From: an uncultured Massilia sp. | GTDB lineage: Bacteria > Pseudomonadota > Gammaproteobacteria > Burkholderiales > Burkholderiaceae | DNA: 6,085 nt | Direction: 5' to 3' | Assembly (NCBI GenBank): GCA_946886065.1 | Contig: CAMPHU010000267.1 | Coordinates: 1-6,085, forward strand | Shown here: positions 1 to 4,109 of the stretch, in pieces | Layout: each line of letters starts with the position of its first letter | Numbering within the stretch: the stretch's first letter is position 1 | The notes under the pieces: generated by a model | What the model was told of the DNA's origin: nothing | Databases searched by the model: none | What the model saw: the letters and a program-made list of their open reading frames with translations, nothing else | Translations under genes and position numbers: made by a program

Positions 1-20
1 AAGTTCTTGATCATTTCCAT
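1..20 (-). CDS. Start of a possible Flp-type pilin gene (partial, cut by left edge)
   Basis: An ATG at 20-18 on the minus strand begins a reading frame M-E-M-I-K-N that leaves the window after six full codons. A good Shine-Dalgarno sequence, GGGAG, lies about 8 bases upstream, which supports a real start; a second in-frame ATG follows two codons later. Many Flp/type IVb prepilins begin with a short basic leader of the form M-x-x-I-K-N-F, so a Flp pilin is a reasonable guess, helped by the neighbouring miniprotein at 102-239 with a Flp-like processing motif. Six residues cannot identify a family, so the function is inference only. The gap to the upstream miniprotein is 81 bases, and I see no terminator in it, so the two may share a transcript. 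Confidence 0.5.
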
Positions 21-101
21 GATATTTCTCCCAGGTTGTCCGTCAGTAGTGGAGGGTTGGTTAGTTGCAGCCTCAGCGCCTTGTCGAGCCGCCGAGCCGT
101 C

Positions 102-239
102 CTACATCAAGGTGATGCACACGAGGATGCAGATGACAGCCACGAGCGACCAGACCAATGCATGTTCATACTGCGAACTGCCGGTCCCGGCCTGTAGGAA
201 ATCGGTGAGCGCTGGCGGTAGATGATCGAGAAAGCACAT
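102..239 (-). CDS. 45-residue single-pass membrane miniprotein, Flp-prepilin-like
   Basis: This short frame runs from ATG at 239-237 to TAG at 104-102. A near-ideal ribosome binding site (AAGGAAGGA) ends about 5 bases before the ATG, which is the main reason to believe it. Residues 1-19 are mixed, with two prolines and acidic residues. Residues 27-45 form one hydrophobic helix (from ALVWSLVAV to the C-terminus), so the product should sit in the inner membrane. Residues 20-25 read G-S-S-Q-Y-E, matching the type IVb prepilin rule of a glycine followed at +5 by glutamate; position +6 is histidine where Flp pilins usually have tyrosine. Cleavage after Gly20 would leave only 25 residues, shorter than a normal Flp pilin, and the leader lacks the usual lysines and arginines. 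It may therefore be a minor pilin-like or accessory membrane peptide. The coding status is fairly likely; the pilin role is inferred from the motif and from the downstream gene start at base 20. Confidence 0.65.
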   Translation of the reverse strand: MCFLDHLPPALTDFLQAGTGSSQYEHALVWSLVAVICILVCITLM

Positions 240-241
240 GT

Positions 242-256
242 CTGTCCTTCCTTTTT
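242..256 (-). promoter_or_regulatory. Strong ribosome binding site of the miniprotein
   Basis: On the minus strand the bases just before the ATG at 239 read AAAAAGGAAGGACAGAC. The purine run AAGGAAGGA is an excellent match to the 3' end of 16S rRNA and stands at normal spacing. It decides both the strand and the start of this short gene. Confidence 0.7.
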
Positions 257-290
257 CTGCCGCACATCGTTCGGATTTCTTCAGGCCTCA

Positions 291-306
291 ACGTCAGCGC
301 TGATGT
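291..306. repeat. Short palindrome upstream of the miniprotein
   Basis: The plus strand reads ACGTCAGCGCTGATGT, a 16-base palindrome with one mismatched pair around a perfect 10-base core TCAGCGCTGA. It lies about 52 bases upstream of the miniprotein start, inside its probable leader or promoter. It could be an operator half-site pair or a small hairpin. No U-run follows it on either strand, so it is not a classical terminator. Confidence 0.35.
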
Positions 307-385
307 AGTAACTGTAGGTTTTTTCTGACGGCGCGACATCCAACATCCGCCCCTTTCGGGGTAGTACTTATGCGCTTTTTTTCAG
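305..385. repeat. Two diverged copies of an A-tract plus TACTAC element
   Basis: On the plus strand, 305-327 and 361-385 both start with GTAGTA, continue with a CT-containing stretch, and end in a run of six or seven T followed by C. Read on the minus strand, the direction of the genes, each copy is an A-tract followed by 6-8 bases and then TACTAC. The copies are 56 bases apart. A-tract elements upstream of bacterial promoters often act as UP elements or bend DNA, so this may be part of the control region of the miniprotein/pilin genes. Similarity is by eye and the copies are imperfect. Confidence 0.35.
348..363. promoter_or_regulatory. Candidate NarL-type regulator site (7-2-7 inverted repeat)
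   Basis: The minus strand reads TACCCCGAAAGGGGCG. NarL-family regulators of enteric bacteria recognise heptamers of the type TACYYMT arranged as an inverted pair with a 2-base gap. Here 11 of the 14 heptamer positions fit, the mismatches being at the outer right end and the inner left end. The site lies about 110 bases upstream of the miniprotein start and just after the NarL-type regulator gene, so that regulator is the natural candidate to bind it. The same bases can form a small CCCC/GGGG hairpin, so a structural role is an alternative. Confidence 0.35.
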
Positions 386-393
386 GGGAGGAT

Positions 394-411
394 CCGTGAC
401 AAAAGTCACGG
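394..411. promoter_or_regulatory. Candidate CRP/FNR-family operator
   Basis: The plus strand reads CCGTGACAAAAGTCACGG, a perfect 7-base inverted repeat around four A. It contains GTGA-N6-TCAC, the core of CRP-type sites (TGTGA-N6-TCACA). It lies 26 bases beyond the end of the response-regulator gene and about 155 bases upstream of the miniprotein. As RNA it would form a hairpin, but neither strand has a U-run after the stem, which argues against a rho-independent terminator. Which CRP/FNR-family protein might bind cannot be told from sequence. Confidence 0.45.
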
Positions 412-436
412 CTGCGGAAGGACAAACGGCGAGGGC

Positions 437-1129
437 TCAGGACGAGCGGGCAAGCTTGCCGTGCTTGGCGGCGAAGACGTAGAGTTCGAGCCGGTTCGCC
501 ACGCCCAGCTTCTTGTAGATGGTGACCAGGTAATTGCGCAGCGTGTGCTCGGAGATGAACAGGCTCTCGGCCAGCGCCTTGTTGGTCAAGCCGTGCCCGC
601 CCACGATCGCATCGACGACCTTGCGTTCCTTTGCCGTCAGCGAATCGAGTTTCTGCATGTGCGGATCGGGCGGCGGCGGCGTGCGCGGCCGGGTCAGTTC
701 CCCGAAGATGCGCGCCATCATGTCGTGCGCCAGCCACATTTCACCTTGATGCACCTTTTCGATGGCGCGCAGGACCACCTCGGCCGGCGCGTCCTTGCGC
801 AGCACGCCGCGCGCTCCGGCCAGCACGGCGCGGTCGAGCGTGGCCTGGTCGCGCATGCCCGTGAACACGAGTGCGCGCGAAACCCCGCTCAAGAGCAGGG
901 CGGGAAGGAAGTCGAGCGAGCAGTCACCGTCCAGGTCGAGGTCGAGCAGGATGACGTCGGGCGACAGCCGGGCCGCGAGTTCGAGCGCTTCCTCGCGATT
1001 GGTGGCGCACGCCAGCACGCGCATGCCGTTGCGTTCGCTTTCGATCAGGCGTTCCAGGCCCCACAGCAAGGTCCTGTGGTCGTCGACGAGAAGGATCGAA
1101 ATGCGGTCGCGGGGTGGGGGGAGTGTCAT
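437..1129 (-). CDS. NarL/FixJ-family response regulator (REC + LuxR-type HTH)
   Basis: Cytoplasmic transcription regulator of a two-component system; it should receive phosphate from the kinase encoded just upstream and bind DNA as a dimer. The receiver domain occupies about residues 10-125: acidic pair D16-D17, phosphoacceptor D63 in the VILLDLDLDG strand, switch T90 in VFTG, and invariant K112 in VLRKDAP. A proline-rich linker (148-156) leads to a LuxR-type helix-turn-helix at about 163-226, with LTAKERKVV and the recognition region TNKALAESLFISEHTLRNYL. All key residues are present and 230 residues is normal for the family. The ATG at 1129 lies 6 bases after the kinase stop codon and has no clear Shine-Dalgarno sequence, so it is probably translated by coupling to the kinase. 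The target genes are unknown; the pilin-like genes immediately downstream, with a NarL-like inverted repeat in front of them, are the obvious candidates. Confidence 0.96.
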   Translation of the reverse strand: MTLPPPRDRISILLVDDHRTLLWGLERLIESERNGMRVLACATNREEALELAARLSPDVILLDLDLDGDCSLDFLPALLLSGVSRALVFTGMRDQATLDRAVLAGARGVLRKDAPAEVVLRAIEKVHQGEMWLAHDMMARIFGELTRPRTPPPPDPHMQKLDSLTAKERKVVDAIVGGHGLTNKALAESLFISEHTLRNYLVTIYKKLGVANRLELYVFAAKHGKLARSS

Positions 1130-1135
1130 CGTTGG

Positions 1136-2809
1136 TCAGAGTGGAATATCGACATGGACCGCGGTGGCATTGTCCGAACTGCCGACGTAGGCGAAGCCGC
1201 CAAGCGCAGCCGCGCGCTCCGTGATCGAGCGCGGCGTGAACGGGGCCGCCGGGCCGGACGGGCATTCGTTCTCGATACGGATTTGCAGCCAGCCATTGGA
1301 GCGGCGCAGCCTGACGGCGGCGCGGGTGGCGGCCGTATGGCGCCGGATGTTGCTGATCCCTTCGCGCACCAGCTGGACGACTTCGGCTCCGAGTCGGTCG
1401 TTGATGTCGAGCACCTCGTCGCCGCTCAGGTCGATGTCGAGGTTGTGGTAGGTCTTGAAATGGTCCGCCTGGGAGCGCAGGGCTTGCAGGAAGGCGGATT
1501 CGCCGGAGACCGGGGCGCTGCGCGTGACGCTGGCGAAGCGGCGCAGGTCGCGCACGACGTTATCCGCCATCTCGGCGACCCGGCGCAGCTGCGGGGACAC
1601 GGGGTTGTCCTGGCCGGTCTCGCGCAGCAGCGCCTGCAAGGCGTACGACAGGCCGATGTACGGCTGCACGGTGCTGTCGTGCAGGTCATTCGAAAACTTC
1701 TGGCGTTCGCGCCGGCCGGCCTCGGACGCCATGCGGTCCAGCAGCGCAATGTTCTCGATCACGGGGAAAGCCTGGGCCGCGATCTGCGCAAGGAAGGCCG
1801 CGTCGGCCGTACGCAGGTCGCGCCTCGAAGACAGGACGAAGAGCCTGCCTTCGCCGTCGCGCAAAGGAATGGGAGCGCAGATGAAGCTGCGCGCGCCGAT
1901 CAGGTCGGCCAACTGGCGGCCGGCCTCGGCCGGCATACGCTGCCATTTGCCCGCGCCCTCGTCACGCGAATGGAGGCTTTCTCCCCATTGGGCGAAGTGG
2001 TTCCATGCGGACTGGTAAACAGTGGTGGAACGCGGCGCCACGCTGGCGAGCAGGCTCGCCATCTGTTCGTCCAGCTCCTGGCCGGAGGCCGACAATCCCC
2101 TGGCGCCGCCCGTGGCGCGCAAGCGCCAGGTCCCCATGTCCCGGTCGCGGATCAGCATCAGGCAACTGGTCGCGTCGAAAAAGCCGCGTGTCTGCTCGAG
2201 CACGGAACCGATCGTGTGGTCGACGCCGAAGCGCGGGTTCGACATCCGGCTGACATCGCGCAGGAGCGCGATCCGGCGCCGGCTGTCGAGCAGGGCGCCG
2301 CCCCAGTGGGACACCATCCGTCCCAAGGCGAGCAGGAAGGCGGCGCGCAGCAGCACATTGGCCAGCTGGGACTGATCGGCCCAGCCAGTGCAGGACAGCA
2401 GGTAAAGAAAGGTACAGGCAAGCGTGACGCGGGCACCCTCGTCGTAACCCCAGCGAAATGCCGCCGTAGCGATAGCAAAGAAAAACAGGAGGAAGATACC
2501 GGCAAGCGGGCCGGTGAGCGCCAGCAGCAGGGTGAACCAGCATACGTCGAGCCAGTGGATCAGCCTCGGATGGTGAACCGCCCGTCGGCTTTGCCAGAGC
2601 ATCAGAATGGCAAGACTGTGAAGGGCATAGCCGGAAAGGACCAGCATGGTGACCGGAGGCGGCTTGCCCAGATCAACTGGATCCACCATGATGGTCAGCA
2701 AAGTCGCCAGCGCGAGCACGACCCGCATCTTGGCAATCAACATCAGGTCATCCACGTCGACATCCACGTTCGCACAGATGAACGTGTCACCACGAAATGC
2801 ATTGCCCAC
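1136..2809 (-). CDS. Membrane sensor histidine kinase (6 TM, GAF-like, HisKA_3, HATPase)
   Basis: Inner-membrane sensor kinase, 557 residues, partner of the regulator at 437-1129. About six hydrophobic segments lie at residues 28-43, 52-72, 83-99, 102-120, 126-143 and 149-169, with almost no periplasmic loop, so the stimulus may be sensed in the membrane. A GAF-like region follows at about 195-355. The HisKA_3 dimerisation motif is at 372-395 with phosphoacceptor H377 in NDLHDSTVQPYIGL. The ATPase domain covers about 470-557, with an N-box near N487 (REGISNIRRH) and a G2-like segment ITERAAALGG (529-538). The usual DxGxG segment is degenerate (IENECPSG, 512-519), with N514 where Asp is expected. 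I use the GTG at 2809, which has GGGGG about 6 bases upstream; GTG codons at residues 15 and 19 or ATG at residue 23 (base 2743) are plausible alternatives, since the first membrane segment begins only at residue 28. The kinase class is certain; the signal is unknown. Confidence 0.96.
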   Translation of the reverse strand: MGNAFRGDTFICANVDVDVDDLMLIAKMRVVLALATLLTIMVDPVDLGKPPPVTMLVLSGYALHSLAILMLWQSRRAVHHPRLIHWLDVCWFTLLLALTGPLAGIFLLFFFAIATAAFRWGYDEGARVTLACTFLYLLSCTGWADQSQLANVLLRAAFLLALGRMVSHWGGALLDSRRRIALLRDVSRMSNPRFGVDHTIGSVLEQTRGFFDATSCLMLIRDRDMGTWRLRATGGARGLSASGQELDEQMASLLASVAPRSTTVYQSAWNHFAQWGESLHSRDEGAGKWQRMPAEAGRQLADLIGARSFICAPIPLRDGEGRLFVLSSRRDLRTADAAFLAQIAAQAFPVIENIALLDRMASEAGRRERQKFSNDLHDSTVQPYIGLSYALQALLRETGQDNPVSPQLRRVAEMADNVVRDLRRFASVTRSAPVSGESAFLQALRSQADHFKTYHNLDIDLSGDEVLDINDRLGAEVVQLVREGISNIRRHTAATRAAVRLRRSNGWLQIRIENECPSGPAAPFTPRSITERAAALGGFAYVGSSDNATAVHVDIPL

Positions 2810-2905
2810 GTCGGCCCCCGCGCAAGTATTAGTATGTTTAAGCAGGATGAATCGGGCTATGTTCTTAGGTCCAAACCAGTGACGGAAAGCACTACGCCGG
2901 GCGAA

Positions 2906-2920
2906 TGTAACGGCGTCACA
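2906..2920. promoter_or_regulatory. Near-palindrome upstream of the kinase gene
   Basis: The plus strand reads TGTAACGGCGTCACA: two 6-base arms with one mismatch around a 3-base centre. It lies about 97 bases before the kinase start, a plausible place for an operator. The arm spacing (N5 between TGTAA and TCACA) is one base short for a CRP-type site, so the binding protein, if any, is unknown. Confidence 0.25.
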
Positions 2921-3220
2921 AATAACATTTCACACATTGGAGGACCGAAAGAATCTACAAACTATTGTCATAAAAAATATACCATCTTTATAGTTGATGA
3001 GGAAACGGAAATATAAAGTTAACAACATCATTCTGTGTGCATATGAGACAGTCCGCTTGATAATAATCATTGTGCATAATTTGCTGCTGGACATTAAGGT
3101 GTCTCGAAGCCATTCCGCCCAGTGTTGAAGCGACCTTAGAGGAAGTTGCTTACATTTGGATGACATAACAGGATTTGTTAGCAGATGTTGTTATCTGTCG
3201 CACATGTGGTCAGACCAATG

Positions 3221-3246
3221 AATATAGAAAATTTCAATATAGAAAA
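3221..3246. repeat. 11-base direct repeat in the AT-rich spacer
   Basis: AATATAGAAAA occurs at 3221-3231 and again at 3236-3246, separated by TTTC, a period of 15. Only two copies are present and the surroundings are very AT-rich, so it may be a chance or slippage product. I assign no function. Confidence 0.4.
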
Positions 3247-3532
3247 CGACAGAGAAAATAATCTATACAAGTCGCTCCCATATTCTTTCTTATTGGAATA
3301 AATGTTTCTCTAGGCCAAAATATTTAGTGTATGTATAAGAATTTATTTAAAGAAATTTAATTCTCGAAAGCTATAAATGGTGGGATTCATCAATTGTGAA
3401 TTCATCGATGCGCCTAGGCTTATCCCCTTCAAAAACAGGCAGACTGTTGGCAAGTCCGGTTAGCGCATCTTCGCCAGGCATGCTCGCTTGCTTGGCCGCT
3501 GCAAGCCGCAACACGCATGCATGGGCCTCACA

Positions 3533-3538
3533 TATACT
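3533..3538 (+). promoter_or_regulatory. Candidate -10 element immediately before tag
   Basis: TATACT matches the sigma70 -10 consensus at 5 of 6 positions and ends 6 bases before the tag ATG at 3545. The -35 position (about 3510-3515, AACACG) is a poor match. If the element is used, transcription would start at or next to the A of the ATG, giving a leaderless or nearly leaderless message; this agrees with the lack of a clear ribosome binding site before the ATG. Confidence 0.35.
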
Positions 3539-3544
3539 TGCGCA

Positions 3545-4108
3545 ATGACCACAATCCGCTGCTCCTGGGCCAATCCGGCCAACCCCCGCTACCTCGCCTA
3601 CCACGACCACGAGTGGGGCGTGCCCCTGCACGACGAGACCACCTTGTTCGAGATGCTCAACCTCGAGGGCGCCCAGGCCGGACTGTCGTGGGAGACCATC
3701 CTGAACAAGCGCGACAACTACCGCGCGGCCTTCGACAACTGGGACGCCGTCAAGATTGCCGCCTACGGCGACGACAAGGTGGCCGAGCTGCTGGCCAATC
3801 CCGGGATCGTGCGCAACCGCCTCAAGGTGGCGGCGGCGATCACCAACGCCAGGGCTTATCTCGCCATGCGCGAGCAGGGCTTGAGCCTCGACAGCTACCT
3901 GTGGGGCTTCGTCGGCGGCCAGCCCATCGTCAACGACTTCGCCGACGGCCAGCGTCCCGCGCGCACCGAGCTGTCGGACCGCATCTCGAAAGACCTGGGC
4001 AAGCGCGGCTTCAAGTTCGTCGGCTCGACCATCATCTACGCCTACATGCAGGGGATCGGCATGGTGGACGACCACGATCCGCGCTGCTTCTGCAGGACCG
4101 GGCGCTGA
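3545..4108 (+). CDS. tag: DNA-3-methyladenine glycosylase I
   Basis: Cytoplasmic base-excision repair enzyme that cuts the N-glycosidic bond of 3-methyladenine in alkylated DNA. The 187-residue product matches the known E. coli Tag length and motif order. Near the start, C6 (IRCSW) and H20 (AYHDHEWGVP), with H177 and C181 in DDHDPRCFC at the C-terminus, correspond to the four zinc-binding residues of E. coli Tag. The 3-methyladenine pocket residues are also present: Y19, E41 in LEGAQAGLSW and W49. The KRGFKFVGSTIIYAYMQGIGMVDDH block near the end is diagnostic. I chose the ATG at 3545 because it puts the first cysteine where the family has it; upstream in-frame ATGs at 3488 and 3521 would add 19 or 8 residues with no family counterpart. 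No good Shine-Dalgarno sequence precedes any of them. The stop codon is followed after one base by mnmC, so the two are very probably co-transcribed. Confidence 0.97.
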   Translation: MTTIRCSWANPANPRYLAYHDHEWGVPLHDETTLFEMLNLEGAQAGLSWETILNKRDNYRAAFDNWDAVKIAAYGDDKVAELLANPGIVRNRLKVAAAITNARAYLAMREQGLSLDSYLWGFVGGQPIVNDFADGQRPARTELSDRISKDLGKRGFKFVGSTIIYAYMQGIGMVDDHDPRCFCRTGR

Positions 4109-4109
4109 G

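Larger units (their letters stand above)
2810..3544. other. Long, partly AT-rich intergenic region between divergent genes
   Basis: About 735 bases separate the minus-strand kinase from plus-strand tag. From about 2930 to 3400 the base composition is far more AT-rich than the flanking genes, and lowest in GC around 3220-3380. Short open frames exist, but none has a ribosome binding site or a recognisable motif. Visible structure includes an 11-base direct repeat AATATAGAAAA at 3221-3231 and 3236-3246, a near-palindrome at 2906-2920, a 7-base direct repeat ATTCATC at 3385 and 3400, an imperfect AT-rich inverted repeat at 3339-3363, and a 6-base hairpin at 3486-3506. The region must hold the promoters of both flanking genes, but I cannot assign a convincing kinase promoter. 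Decayed gene DNA or an imported segment are both possible. Confidence 0.6.

Noticed and set aside
7..225. 72-codon plus-strand frame at the left end
   Set aside because: It is opposite the minus-strand miniprotein, which has a far better ribosome binding site and a sensible membrane helix. The plus-strand product has no recognisable feature.
394..411. Rho-independent terminator after the response regulator
   Set aside because: The 7-base stem is good, but no T-run follows it on the minus strand (ATCCTCCCC comes next) or on the plus strand, so an operator is the better reading.
294..737. 147-codon minus-strand frame overlapping the end of the regulator gene
   Set aside because: Frame-shifted shadow of the regulator; its translation is rich in Arg, Ala and His and has no domain.
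461..3016. 851-codon plus-strand open frame antisense to both two-component genes
   Set aside because: It mirrors the minus-strand kinase and regulator, whose domains and catalytic residues are unmistakable. Its translation is low-complexity (rich in R, G, A, Q, H, V) with no motif, as expected of a shadow frame in GC-rich DNA.
2930..3166. 78-codon minus-strand frame in the AT-rich spacer
   Set aside because: No ribosome binding site before its ATG and no motif; a hydrophobic stretch alone is expected from AT-rich DNA. A decayed gene cannot be excluded.
3339..3363. AT-rich imperfect inverted repeat as a terminator
   Set aside because: The arms are A/T only and imperfect, and no gene ends nearby; expected by chance in this composition.
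3371..4075. 234-codon minus-strand frame over tag
   Set aside because: Most of it is the antisense of tag. Only its last 36 codons lie outside tag, and those are discussed separately as a possible relic.
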